NCBI GenBank assembly: GCA_025602915.1
Contig: JAHLJZ010000044.1
Span: 62,001-126,000, forward strand
Length of the DNA: 64,000 nucleotides
DNA from: Paraphysoderma sedebokerense
Lineage: Eukaryota > Blastocladiomycota > Physodermatomycetes > Physodermatales > Physodermataceae
Direction of reading: 5' to 3'
The notes below the pieces were generated by a model, which had not been told where the DNA came from, did no database searches, and worked only from the letters and a program-made list of their open reading frames with translations. Position numbers and translations under genes: made by a program. Positions within the stretch are counted from its first letter, which is position 1. Every line of letters starts with the position of its first letter. Shown here piece by piece: positions 21,334-33,283 of this stretch.

Positions 21334-22597
21334 TTGAGACTTGCTGCATTCACGCATCTTTTCGAAATAACTACTATGGACTCCGGTGCAACTGATTCGC
21401 AAACACGATCATCCTCCAAAATTTCAACAATTGGAAACCAATTATTTCACGTTTACCCTAGTACCACATTGCAGGACGGTAACCTGGCAAACCATGAAGA
21501 AAGTTTCACTGGGCTGAACTATTTCAAAGTTTTTATCGCTCCTGCATCTGGTCCGCGCACTTTCGTGACAATGGGGTTCGAAGATGCTTTTGTCCGAATG
21601 ATCAACCAAAATTCCCAAATACATGAAGCGAAATGGGCCGTCGGCGCTTCCACAGGAGCATTGCGGTTTACGGGATTGGTCACTCGAATTGTTTCAGGGC
21701 AAAATATTACCAAAGAAATAATGGAGCATTACTGTTCCATGACTTATCAGGCCGGAGACACGCCGCAAATACTGTCCCCCATGATGGACGCTCTTTACCA
21801 CAAAGTTGCTCCGACAAATATGATTAATGCAATAATTTCGTGCAAAAAAATTAATCTGGCAATTTTTGTGTCTAAGCTCAATGTAAGCTTAGATAGTTCA
21901 GACTTTTACCTGAAATGTTTACTCGGTTGGTTCGGCCTTCTTAACCTCGTCAATTCGAAGTCTATCACACGTTTGATAACCCGATATTGCTTCTACACTG
22001 GTGATGAGCCACCGACCTTCATAGAGTGTGATGAGCAACCTATTCAGTTTTGCAAAATAACGGAAAAAAACTTTTATCAAGTTCTTAAGGCCACGTGCTG
22101 CATTCCTTTCGTTTCAGAAAGATGCACATTTATAGACGGGGCCGGACCAGGTCTATTTTTTGACGGTGCACTAACTGATTATATGCTCAACTTCGCAATT
22201 TCTAATCCGTCATATCCAGCGTTGTTGTTAGGTGATTACACTAACAAAGTTGTAAAGCAGACATTCTTTGATTTATACATCCCCTGGAGACAGCCGCCCG
22301 ATAATTTCTTTCGCAATTGCACCGTAGTATGCCCGTCAGAAAAATATGTTGAGATGCTTCCAGACAAGCAACTTCCTACCGTTAGTGACTGGTTTGACAA
22401 ACGGTAAATGATAAATTCTCCCTTTGTCAAGAATCTCCTGAATTGATTACTCATCTCTTTTCACTACAAGCTATATGAAAGAGCCTTCCTTTCGGCAGGA
22501 GAATTGGAAAACTGCCTATGAGCTGTCATTGAAGTATTGGCCTCTCCAACACGCAAAGCAAGGAAATATTGTCAAATCTGCGAAAATGAAAGAATGA
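21334..22597 (+). CDS. Patatin-like phospholipase/acyl hydrolase
   Basis: Exon 1 (21334-22403) and exon 2 (22471-22597) join in phase to give 398 residues; a second ATG at 21376 would give 384. The nucleophile motif GASTG (G-x-S-x-G) is in the segment WAVGASTGALRF. Upstream, APASGPRTFVTMGFEDAF fits the oxyanion-hole region, and FFDGALTDYM supplies the Asp of the Ser-Asp dyad (DGA). Together these are the three landmarks of patatin-type lipid acyl hydrolases. No signal peptide is visible. Similarity outside the motifs could not be judged, so substrate and location are unknown. It lies divergent from the orphan membrane protein. Confidence 0.7.
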
Positions 22598-23160
22598 TAG
22601 GCTGCGCTCGCACACAGCTGGCGCAATAGGGGATAAATCTGCACAATGGCGCTTTAGGTTTCCCTCTACATAGTGAATACAGAAATAAATCAGTAGTGAT
22701 GTTCCAACGTCTCTTAATTCCTGATTCCAATTTTTGAAATAAAATTGTATTTTTGGTATTATGAATCAATTATAAACGTCATATTCTTGGCATCCTGCTT
22801 CTATCGCTGCAAAACTACAACAGTGGACTGAGTAAGGAGGTGTTATTCATGGTGAGGAAGCCTCTCGTAAGTCGTTGGTGCCTGCACCGTTACGAGGTTT
22901 GTAGAAAAAAATCGTCTTGTGACGGAAAATGAAACTTTATCCTGCTGCAGAGCAGGTCACAACGGTATGTCCTTCTTTTTCTGTAATTGTATGATTGTGG
23001 GGACCGCTGCCAATATCATCGCTTTCAATCAGCTGTGAATAGCTGACAGTATAAGATATTTTGCTCATAGCCGATTCGTAACCACAAAGAACGCATTAGA
23101 ATACGGTTACCATACGAGGGTAAGGCATCTGGATCTGACTCTGTTTTATATTTATCTTAC
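22598..23160. other. Intergenic, convergent 3' regions
   Basis: No gene-like ORF is seen between the patatin-like gene (+) and the F-box gene (-). Confidence 0.4.
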
Positions 23161-24343
23161 TTAACTAAGTATTGAATTTGATACATCAGTCAAAGCATAC
23201 CTCTTTCTGACACCAAAGCTAACATGTGGATTCACTTTTCTTAACCAATCCTTCATAATAAAGTAAACAGAATCCGTTACTGCATACAATATGAAAACAT
23301 TCACTTCTTTGACATGCATTGGTAACTTTCCACAGACACTCTCTAGGAAAGTCTCCGGGTTATAACGTTCTCTTTCGATTACGAAACAAAGAACTCGTAG
23401 ACGAGGAAGCTGATGCCATAATGCTTTAAGGGAAGAGAAACTGTCTTTACACTTGTCGATACATATAGATAATAATTCGACTGAAGGGAGATCGTGTGAT
23501 GGAAGTTCGAGAAGGGATGAAAAGGTTGATTCGGGTATAGAAGCGTTCAAGATGAGCGTCTTAAGGTTATGTCTTAGAATCGATTTAAATTGATCCGGTG
23601 AGATATCCCATCGGTAGTCAAGGTGAAGGTGTTTTAGTTTCGGTAGATGCTTAGATAAGAGTTCTAATTGCTTGTATTCGACCGTAGAAGATATTTGAAG
23701 TTCTGTGAGCTGGGGACAGTTCGTAACTAGGAATTCTAAAACGGAGTCATCTATTTCACATAACTCCAAGAATGCTGATTTTAGCCGAGGAATTCCTATA
23801 ATAGAACATAGAATTTAAATTATTGATGATTTCAACTGAGTGATAAAGTAAGATTCACGTACGTTTCATTGTATCCACGATTGTTGATTTTTCAGCAAAC
23901 CTCATATAAATAGCGGATAAGCAAGAACAAGACTTTTCAATTATATCCCCTAATTCTCTCCAGACACTCTGGTTTAATATAGATAATCCTCTCAACCCGG
24001 TCATATTCCCAAGATTTCGCACGACAACACTCAGTATCAAATCTTCTCTTAAATTCTGGACTGTCAGATACTTGATCTCTTTAGCGTATTGAGGTTTTCT
24101 GCCCAGTAACCTCGATAACTTTGTAAAATTCTTTTCATGGTTCAAACCGACAACTTTTATCCGCTGGAACAGTATCGGCGTACAAACTGATCTGAAAACT
24201 GAATGGACGAACGGAAGCCGGAGAAAGAAAGACGCAGAGGATTTTGTAGGAAAAGAAATATCGGCCGGTAAGAGGTAACTAAAAATGATATGAAGGACAT
24301 CTTCAGGAAGCTCTAGAATTGTAACCATACTCGGTTTTCGCAA
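23161..24343 (-). CDS. F-box protein with LRR-like repeats
   Basis: Exon 1 (23863-24343) and exon 2 (23161-23795) join in phase (donor GTACGT, acceptor TTATAG) to give 371 residues. The start ILELPEDVLHIIFSYLLPADI is an F-box, the Skp1-binding helix set of SCF ubiquitin ligases; the family loop PFVHSVFRSVCTPILFQRI follows. The remainder shows degenerate leucine-rich repeats: VLEFLVTNCPQLTELQIS, LSKHLPKLKHLHLDY, LKTLILNAS and LPSVELLSICID. It probably selects substrates for ubiquitination. Such genes are numerous and rapidly evolving in fungi, so the target cannot be inferred. An alternative start lies at the second Met, five codons in. Confidence 0.8.
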
Positions 24344-24408
24344 TCGAGAGACCAGATGCGTAGGTTATTATGGTTGGAGAGTCAACAAGGGCACAAAGCG
24401 GCCTCCGC

Positions 24409-24452
24409 AAATTTAGTCAAGTCCGATACCAAATTTAGTCAAGTCCGATACC
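24409..24452. repeat. Perfect 22-bp tandem duplication
   Basis: Two adjacent exact copies of a 22-base unit (AAATTTAGTCAAGTCCGATA + CC), about 65 bases upstream of the F-box ATG. Confidence 0.95.
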
Positions 24453-25157
24453 AGTTTTTGATATTCATGTTAATGGATTGCATGCAGTATCTTTTTATAT
24501 ATACTGTTTAATGAGTTGCTTTCTATTAAATCGGTCATTTCGTACAGATAATGTACTTCTAGGGTGGTCTGATGATCAAATCGGAGTTGGAAACATCTGT
24601 AGACCCGGTCAATAGCAAATATTTCATTCGATCTGCAAGTCAAAAGGCACCCTGATGTGCTCAGGGTCTGATGTGTTCCGATTCATCCACATTTTCTGCT
24701 TTTCATTTGATTTCGACCGAGGCAGCTCGTTCTGATGTATTATTGAGGGACGCAGCGGGTAATTACCGGGAGCCCAAATCAATAAGATAATAAGAATCCC
24801 AACGTGCGCGAAGGGGAACGCGTCCCGAGGCCAATGGAGTGAATGCAATGATATAGCGACGGCGAGAATGTGGGCATTCCACAATTCGTGCCCCCGCAAC
24901 ATCGGCGACTACAAACTGCGCAGAAATGTAGAAAATGGCATCTGCTTTTAGGAAGATCCTGGGACTCCATTCTGCCATTCGATGCTCGATTGTTTCTAAA
25001 TTAAAATTACAGCATGCTTCTGTCGCTTTTGCATCGCCTTCATTGGAAGATTTCATGTGATTTATTTTCCGTGGATTGACCGAAGTCGAACGTTTTTATA
25101 ACCGACTCCTTGTAAAAACGAGTTGTTTAGTCTTTCTCCTGACTGTTCATTGTGGAC
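24453..25157. promoter_or_regulatory. Divergent intergenic region, F-box / secreted nuclease
   Basis: ORFs of up to 97 codons on the - strand (24624-25056) overlap in different frames without recognisable content. Promoters are expected here. Confidence 0.35.
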
Positions 25158-25165
25158 TATATATA
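25158..25165 (+). promoter_or_regulatory. TATA box of the secreted nuclease gene
   Basis: TATATATA followed by G, about 115 bases before the ATG at 25281. Confidence 0.5.
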
Positions 25166-25280
25166 GAGTCTGTCGGGCCATTTCTGCAAATTTTTGGAAA
25201 CTCGTCTTCGTTCCAAATTTCACTTCCATACTCCGCTCGCGAATCGATTATAAGTCGAATCGCCACGACCACCAGTCGAA

Positions 25281-27717
25281 ATGAAAAAGTCACTATCTGT
25301 ATTTGCACTTGTTGCAATCCTCTGTCTGTGCTCGGCTCAAGGACAAGGTACCGACGCTGGTCGAAAGGTACCCAAGGATTTGACAATGCCCGAGATCCAA
25401 GGCGCTAGACATTGTAAGTTGAATATTAGCTGCGAAATCATTTTAAGACTGATCTGTTGACCTGAAATATCTCAAATGATTTTATTAGATTCAAAGTACG
25501 CTGGCGCTACTGTGAATAATGTCAAGGGTGTGGTCACTAGGGTAGCAGTGTTACAGAAATACGCTCTTGTGAACATTCAAGATCCCAAGGGTACCCCTTC
25601 CTCCCCAATTCGTACGGCCAATTGGCTCTGTAGCTAAATTTTTTTATGTCCGATTGCGCCATACAAACACAAAAGGCGACGGTAAATTCGAGACCTCTGA
25701 TGCGATTACATTATTCGTCCCCACTTCCAGTGACATTTTCGCAAAAGCCAAAGGCTTACAAGTTGGTCAGGAAGTGTCTGTCTCTGGTCAAGTTTCCGAA
25801 TTCGGTTACGTCGCTCCAGATTCTGATCCGAAGGATCGATTCAGTTTGACCGAGACGAGAATCGAACGCATCAAGACTCTCGATGTCACTGGAGAATCTA
25901 AAGCGCCAATTCAACCCTTCGTGATACCCGATGACTTGAAGTTCAATGCACCTAAGGAAACCGTTTTCACACCCTACATGTATGTCAATAGACCCGAAGA
26001 ATTCCTCGATTTCGAAAAGTTAAAAACATTTACGGATTTTAAACCACAAGAAAGAGGAATGGACTTTTGGGAGTCTCTTGAAGGTAATTGCGGACGTCAT
26101 TCCTACTTCCTGAGATTGGCCGCTTATGACCCTTAATTTAGGAATGTACGTAAAAATCAAGGCACCAGTCGTCACACAGAAACCATTCCGTTATGGAATT
26201 TTTATCGCCCCAAAGAACTACGCATCAAATGTCAATTCCCGCGGTGGTGTGACTCTAACCACAACTGAAGATGGAAAGACCGATGGTAATCCAGAGAATC
26301 TGCAAGTATTCGGATCTTTCACTTCCAAAGCCAAATCCTTCAATGTTGGTGATGTTCTCGAAGACATCGTTGGAATAATATCGTTTGAACGCGACAACTA
26401 CGGTGTTAGAGCGATTTCAGATGTCAAAGTTGCTTCGCCGGCTCCCTCAAAATACACTTCCACTTGGTCTTCTAAGAAAGGTTCTGATGGAAAATATATC
26501 TCCATCGGCAGTTATAACGTCGAGAATCTTAGTGCTAATGACGCCAACTCTAAATTCGATGGTATCGCAAGTCATATTGTGAAGTATTTACAATCTCCCG
26601 ACGTCATCGGATTGACTGAAATTCAGGTATGTTTATCATCATCCCTGCCCGTGTGCGGTTGTTATGATTTTTGACTGACAGCTTATGATGGTATCTTCTT
26701 CGATTGTAGGATGATGACGGGGACGGCGAAAACTCCGATGTGATTTCATCCGAAGAAACACTCAAGAAACTCTCCGCCAGTGTCGTCTCTGCCAATGGAC
26801 CCAAATACTCCTGGGTTTACATTGACCCGGTCAAGAATAAAGAAGGCGGGGCACCCAATGGTAACATCCGACCCGTCCTATTCTACAACCCTGCAGTATT
26901 TCGACCTGCACCATCCCAGCTTGGACCCGGATCAAGCGAAACACCGCTTTCCATTGTCCCTGTCTCTTCTTTACCTAAATCTGGTTCTAAACAACAAATT
27001 GGCCTGAAAAACAATCCCTGTCGTGTCAACCCATCTTCCGATTCATGGCGTTCTACTCGTGTTTCATTGGTTGTACAAATGGAGCATATCGAAACGAAAG
27101 AGAATTATTTCTTCGTTGTCAATCATTGGAGTTCAAAACGTGGTGGCGGAACACCTCTTATGGGTGCCATCCAGCCACCCCGTAACGGAGAAGAAGAAAA
27201 AAGACTCGGACAAGCAACGGAAGTACGAAATGCTGTAGAAATGTTGACTGGCGCAGACCCCAATGCTAAGATTATTTTAGTCGGTGATTTCAATGAATTT
27301 ACGGTACGTTATTTGAATTTTTCTCCGTATATATGTTCATATCTTGACTTTATCATACCATTTCGACTTCCATCCTTACAGTTCGCTCGCCCAATGTCCC
27401 AACTTCTCAACGGTTCACCTATCCCTGCATCTTTCAACAGTTCGTCAACCCATAAGAAATCATCGAAGACGGCTTCATCTCTCCAATTAACCAACCTTGC
27501 CGAAAAATTCCTCCCACCCGCGGAACGCTATTCTTACATCTATAACGGTAACTCCCAAGAGTTGGATCATATCATTGTTACCCCAAATCTAGCTAAGCAA
27601 ACAATGCATCTTGAAATTGTGCATGTGAATACTTGGTTCTCAGAAAGTAAAGCCGCTGAAGTTGGTGAAGTTGTGACAAGTGATCATGATCCCGCAGTAG
27701 CCCGCATAAGATATTAA
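25281..27717 (+). CDS. Secreted endonuclease, EEP superfamily (ExeM/NucH-like)
   Basis: The first 20 residues, MKKSLSVFALVAILCLCSAQ, are a signal peptide. Six exons are likely: 25281-25413, then from about 25490, 25634, about 26142, 26710 and 27382 to the stop. The N-terminal half (VKGVVTRVAVLQKYALVNIQDP, GLQVGQEVSVSGQVSEFGY) looks like an OB-fold lead domain. The C-terminal half is an endonuclease/exonuclease/phosphatase domain. It shows SYNVENLS (start strand), LTEIQDDDG (metal-binding Glu), VVNHWSSKRGG, LVGDFNEFT (catalytic Asp-Asn) and VTSDHDP (catalytic His). This order matches bacterial extracellular DNases of the ExeM/NucH type, and the role is probably degradation of extracellular nucleic acids. 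The exon 2-3 junction near 25591-25633 is less certain than the others. Bacterial ancestry is possible, but intron content shows long residence. Confidence 0.85.
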
Positions 27718-28105
27718 ATGAACATTCATAATAAATTTTTGCCGTGTAGGTTAGAATTGTAGAACAGTTATATGGATTTTAAAAATAGGAAGTTAGATCC
27801 CTCGTTTTCAAATTTTTCTCAGGTTTTGCTTATTTTCGGGTCACAAAAGTTGTCATTATAACTGTATGATAGTTGTACGCTACCCATGCTATAGAAATTG
27901 TAAACAGACAATATATGTCAGTTCAAATGTACTCTTATTTGCGGCACATGCTTGATAACATGAAACCAAGTTACTCCAAAATCAACTCAAGTCAGCACCA
28001 CTTCCACGGTATTTATTATATTATAATGACAAACGCAATCAGCAGAACCTGCGTCTGCGTTTTTACGGTTTGTAGATTAGTTTACACTGCAAACCTACGA
28101 ACGGA
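27718..28105. other. Intergenic, convergent 3' regions
   Basis: 388 AT-rich bases between the nuclease gene (+) and MAM33 (-). Only a 100-codon ORF of no recognisable content is present. Confidence 0.4.
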
Positions 28106-29433
28106 TTATTCTACAAATTTTTTAACACTATCCAACCATTTGACATATTCCTTTTGTTCCTTCCATTCAATATAAGAGGGAATAAATTCAGCAAGAGCAG
28201 AATCGATTCTACGAGCTTGAAGGTATTCATAGAATTTTTCTTGAACGACCTACAGTCAAACAAAACGAGTCAATACATGACAACACCGAGACAAACAAGC
28301 GGAAACGTGTGTGCATACATCATCGAGGTCACTGAAAACAGGGCCAACATATAAGCCTCGCCTTTGATAGTCAGTTTCGGCATTATCTTGTTGCGTTAAT
28401 TTAACATCAGATGTGAATGTGACGTTGTCGATGTGGAAGTTTCCACCATCTGCTACAGTGTGGAATGTTACAGCTCCAACTTGAGGTTTACCGGGTTTGG
28501 TAACGTTGATGACAACTGAAACTGGAAATGAAAGATTCTCTTGCTGTGATGATTTTCGAGCAAAATAGATATAAAAGAAGGGGTTGTAGAAAGTCAGAAT
28601 GTGGACAAAAAGGGCGACACTGACAGAGTATGAGAGTTCAAGGTACTACAGGTTCTTCCCCTTCAATGACGTCTTCCTGTGCGGCAGTAATATCGTCAAC
28701 ACTGAAGAAAAGTTCGATTCTACAATCAAAATGCCGGGCAATTACGAAAAGTATTAAATATAGTAACTAGGGACGCGGGGTCGAATCGAGCAACCACGTA
28801 CTTCTCGTCATTAAAATCTCGGGTCAATTTTACTTCGTTGCTTCCGGGTTGATCGTGAATCTACCATTTAGAATCACAAAACAGATATTAACATCAAGAT
28901 ACAAGTGCATCAATAACAGTGGTAAACCCGCCGAATGAAAATTATGAAATACCTGAAAGACGTTATCAGATTTGAAATCCTTCAAAAAATCAGGCACAGC
29001 AGGATTGTTAGGGTCACTTTCTTGTTCTTTTTCAAAAGCAAGCTCGTCGTTTAATGCTTTCAAAAGATCTATTTTTTATATAATAAATACAACAAAAGTA
29101 GAAATTCAACAACAGTTAGTTGTCTATTCACAACATGCTGATTTGAAGATAGAACGCGATGGAACCAATGGAGAAAACCAAAGATCTGCACTAAGCGAAA
29201 CAAATGCAATTTTTCTCGAAATATATACCAGAAGAAGCACTTGATTTATGCGATGATACAGAGAAGGCTCTCGCTGTCACTGGAGCAGTAAATTTCACCG
29301 GGGCCGATTTGCATACAGAAAGCAATGACGACTGGGACTGGCGATGGAAGCGGGCGACCGAGGAGAGGGGGCGGACGGCAGAGAAAGAGCGGACAAGAGG
29401 GCGAATGGATCTTGAGAACATGATTATTTGCAA
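28106..29433 (-). CDS. MAM33: Mitochondrial matrix acidic protein Mam33 / p32 (C1QBP family)
   Basis: About six exons. The first encodes a basic, Ser/Arg-rich presequence (MFSRSIRPLVRSFSAVRPLSS) typical of mitochondrial import; the longer start at 29433 adds four residues. The next exon gives DLLKALNDELAFEKEQESD and VPDFLKDFKSDNVFQ, the family's N-terminal helix. Then come IHDQPGSNEVKLTRDFNDEK, a VDDITAAQED segment and TKPGKPQVGAVTFHTVADGG. The last exon ends LAEFIPSYIEWKEQKEYVKWLDSVKKFVE, the conserved C-terminal helix. Family members form doughnut-shaped acidic trimers in the mitochondrial matrix and support mitoribosome function and respiration. The gene is divergent from NELFCD (463 bases apart). 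Confidence 0.9.
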
Positions 29434-29895
29434 TTAACTCAATCAGACAAACAAGAGTGGACGATGTGGAATGGCAGAAGAGGAAGGAACAGAAAAGAGG
29501 AACGAACTTTGGCCGTTGCAACGTAAACAAAAGCAGGAGAATATTCATGATGTCACTATAACATTGAGTGCCGAGACTTATATCTGATGCAGTATGTTCT
29601 ATGTTATTGTGTAGATTATCTATCCTTTTTAATATGCACTCACTCGCAGTCCTGTACTTGTATATAAATTGACCTATTTCAGGTTTATGACCAGGATTCT
29701 GCGTCGTCGCAGACACTGCTGTGATTTCGGATAATGCATATAAAATAGACAATTTGAAATGTTTCTGCCGTCACAAAATATAGCAAGTTTATTAAAAAAT
29801 CAAGTTTCCCTCGTCATCAGTGGATTTATTCGCGCAACTTCATTCTCCATTAAATCACCACAGAATCCCAAATATATTTGCTGCTTTCATTGAAA
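29434..29895. promoter_or_regulatory. Divergent promoter region MAM33 / NELFCD
   Basis: 462 bases between divergent starts. A 168-codon - strand ORF overlapping it (29246-29752) is a frame shadow running into MAM33 exon 1 and has no domain. No clear TATA element is seen. Confidence 0.35.
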
Positions 29896-32830
29896 ATGGA
29901 TCCGCCGCCGGTCTCTCTGCAGGCGCTCGAAACCATATTAAACGAACCAGGTAATTCAACTCATTGTTTCTTTATTCAGACACAAAACGGCTTATCAAAG
30001 ACCATAACTCTTTACACATTAAATTTATCTCAACACGACCACCACTCCGACATGCAACAATTACTCCAAATATTCGATCGATACTACAATCAGATTCCAT
30101 TCTAGAGCCATCAATCGAGTCGTCTATAGGGCAATATATTGCCGCCGGTGGTCAAGTTGAACAAATTATAACATCGTTATCTGACAGTTATGTCGGGGCG
30201 GCGGAGTTGTGCAATTTTACCCGGGAAGTCCTCGAACATGATTTAAATCTTGAATCATCTGAATGGGAAACTATTGAACAAAATATAAATGAAATTTTCA
30301 TCGATGCCTTTTTGGAGGGATTTGATCCGGAATTGGTCGATTCGAAGTACATGCATTCTGACGAGGTTCGTTTAACTCACCGTTCAACTTTTTGACGATA
30401 ACTAGATACAACAAGTTTATGATCAAAATCATGACATATGAATGTACGCTCATGTTTATGCTACGTAATTTGCTATAGGGTCCGCCTCAGAATCTACAGA
30501 TGATGGTAAAGCATCGATCATGGCGACAGGCTTTGTATAAATTGGCCGAAAAGTATCCTCATTGTTTGTTTATCAACTATGCAATTCAGGTACTCTTGCT
30601 TATTGATTCCTACCGCTCGCTTTATTTCTATGCTAATCTCTTCTCTTTCAACAGATGACTGTGTCATTAGGATACCAGAACGAAATTGCAAAAGTGTCGA
30701 CAGCGTCCAATTTTTTGAATGTTTTCAACGATATTGTCGTTAATTCACTAAGCCAATTGGACACACTTTTGAGAGGATCCAATGAACCGGGATCAATTCA
30801 GGCAAACATGGACAAATTAAATAGTTTAGTCGCCGAATTTGCTGTTTGTGTCTTGCTGCGTGGTCCAACTAAGAATGAATGCAACACCTAATTGATCTTT
30901 CATTTTATTTAAACAGAAATCATGTTGTCAAACGGAACAAACTTATACCTATACTGCTATTCTGCTGCAAACAATGATGGATGAATCACAAAAAAGCGGC
31001 GAACGCGGTCACCGATACTTTATACTGAAAAGGCTTCTCCAGGAAATGCAAAATTACGTCTTACACCGTTCAGAGTGAGTCGTACAAGTATGAGTGTTCA
31101 TTATTCTTCAGATTCTAATACGTCCTATTTCTATTCAGTTCCGCAATGCAATCGGAAATCGCAAAGCTTCATTATTTCGTCACACTCCCAGCTTCTCAGT
31201 CCTCAAAAGACGCCGCCGAGGCCATCGCAAATATAGTGTCCGCGGGATCGACCCGACCAGGTGAAATACTATTAGTTTGTACTTTTAATTTTCAATCTGC
31301 AGATAGTTCTTGATTGACGCTTTCTTTACAGTTATGCGATATGTACAATAAAACTGGTAGATTTCAAAATATTCCGGTCCCAGAAGTAGAATACCTGCGA
31401 AATCCACGATTTCTTGGTAGGTAGCTTTGGCTATGCCTTGTGCCAAATCTTGAGCTAATATGACCGATCCTTAGATATTCTCATCAACGATTTATTCATT
31501 TCTAAGAGCAAGATATCTCAAAACCATCGCGATCGATATCTCAACCTATTAGCCTTCAGTATAGCGACGATGCAATCTTCAGCAACCGATAGTGAGGTAC
31601 GTCAACCGTATGCTTTGCGTGTCTCAGGGCGCCCCTGTTTCTTGCATCTGGCTAATTCTTTTTTGAATATTTCCAATGCAGATTGATAAAACCCATTTCC
31701 AAACAACCTTCGACGCTATCAAAAAACTGGACAATGTGCTATTAAAGGTCGATGTGAATGGAGGGAATGTGAACGCCAATGTTATAAAAACTTGCTTGGT
31801 AGGGCTTATGGATTGCCTAGAGTACGTTAACTTTTGTTCCGCCGCTATATCACTTATCTTTTAACTTGAACATTTTTTAAAAAGTGAAACTGCTCTTACT
31901 TCGTCCGTAATTCTAAAATGGTTAGATACATGGGCCAAAACAAATTTCAAGATTATGATCTCGATATTATTCGACCCAGCAGTTCAAGTGACGCCGTCAA
32001 ACTCAAATAATGCGATTCCTATAGTATACCTGTTGCTAGATGAGGTATGCAGTCGATTGTTTTTCGTTCTTGGGGCAATGTATTGTTGGTGGAAGGGAAA
32101 ATTTAAAGTTGCCCTGTAGCACCGTGTATGGCTAACTGATGCTTTGGAAAATTAGATCGCCTATCTACACCCACTGTTACGGCAGCAGGTGCTTCAGATA
32201 TATCAGTCATTCATGGATCATGTTGTTTCACAATCTGATAAAATCGATATTTCAAATGTAATTTTTCATTTTCCCACTCCCTTCTCGTCAGATTTTAACC
32301 CACCGTCCTCTTATCCGATTATTTAATCAGCCTCAAATCCGAACACTATTTAACAGATTAGTACATTTGGTAACACTCGGTTACTGTTTACCGGTTCTAA
32401 AATTATTTTCGAATCAAATATCACAAACAACTCAAAGTGACAAAACTAAATGGGGAGAGCTAGGACTAGCGTTCTTAGATTTGGTTCGTTCATTTTCTCA
32501 TCCCCCGTTGTTGTGTTGTAGACATTCCGACGAGTTGTTTAATTCACTTCTCCGATGTTCTCGCAGGTTCTCTCAAAACTTGAACCAACGTATTCCAACC
32601 ACTTTATTCAGTCGATTTTATCATTTCTAGAATTCATCAAAACTGGGTATTCGGGGTCGATTGCCAAAGAGATAAACACGTTCAAGAATGTCGCTGTCTT
32701 TCTAGGTAAGCATATGCTATTGTCTCTTACATCGTACTGTGAATTGATAACATGTCCCATTTTCTGTTCAATAGAGTCAATTAAAAATCAAAGTGAATAC
32801 AGAGAGAGGGTGCAGTCATTGTGGCAATAG
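29896..32830 (+). CDS. NELFCD: Negative elongation factor subunit NELF-C/D (TH1)
   Basis: In animals NELF-C/D pairs with NELF-A and, with NELF-B and -E, holds paused RNA polymerase II near promoters. The gene is split into about a dozen short exons; the first codes MDPPPVSLQALETILNEP and the last ends EYRERVQSLWQ. Strong family blocks appear in order. They are LEPSIESSIGQYIAAGGQ, IITSLSDSYVGAAELCNF, KHRSWRQALYKLAEKYPHC and INYAIQMTVSLGYQNEIAKV. Next come VEYLRNPRFLDILINDLF, ISQNHRDRYLNLLAFSIATM, YLLLDEIAYLHPLLRQQVLQ and FNRLVHLVTLGYCLPVLKLF, then FIQSILSFLEFIKTGYSGSI. These run collinear with the human protein almost end to end. NELF is absent from S. cerevisiae, so its presence here is notable. 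No other NELF subunit is in the window. Confidence 0.88.
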
Positions 32831-33283
32831 ATCAAAAGAAACAAACCAAATGTATATTAATGAATAAAAGAATGACAATTTTGCCATTTGAGAATCATCG
32901 TTGCAATCATGGCCGCTTTCGGAGACTTGTACTCTAAATTTATGCTATTGTGCATACATGGAGTGCTTGGTAAAGCGAGAATTTAAAACGATTCAGCTTG
33001 ATTCGTGTGTTCACATATGCCTTCAAGTGATTTTTGGGATTTGACACCGAAGTTTATGCGATAGATCTGTCGCTATTGAACCAACTGACTAAGTTAATCA
33101 TTCAAATCCCATGGATTCAATCATAGAGGTGCCAGGTAACGAAATAGCCAATAATGATATAATAGTGCGTTGCAGTTGTAAAATTGTTTCATATACATTT
33201 GATCTACCAAGTAGGATCATCATTAGCATCGCTAATCTACACTTATTTCATAATCAAAATTTGCGCATATGTCTTATGGTAAC
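32831..33283. other. Intergenic, convergent 3' regions
   Basis: 453 AT-rich bases between NELFCD (+) and DDX42 (-), with no ORF of interest. Confidence 0.4.

Noticed and set aside
24624-25056. 97- and 92-codon - strand ORFs upstream of the nuclease gene
   Set aside because: Different frames, no motif, no splice logic to join them.
29246-29752. 168-residue - strand ORF
   Set aside because: It overlaps MAM33 exon 1 in another frame and the intergenic region; no motif. MAM33 exon 1 explains the coding signal.
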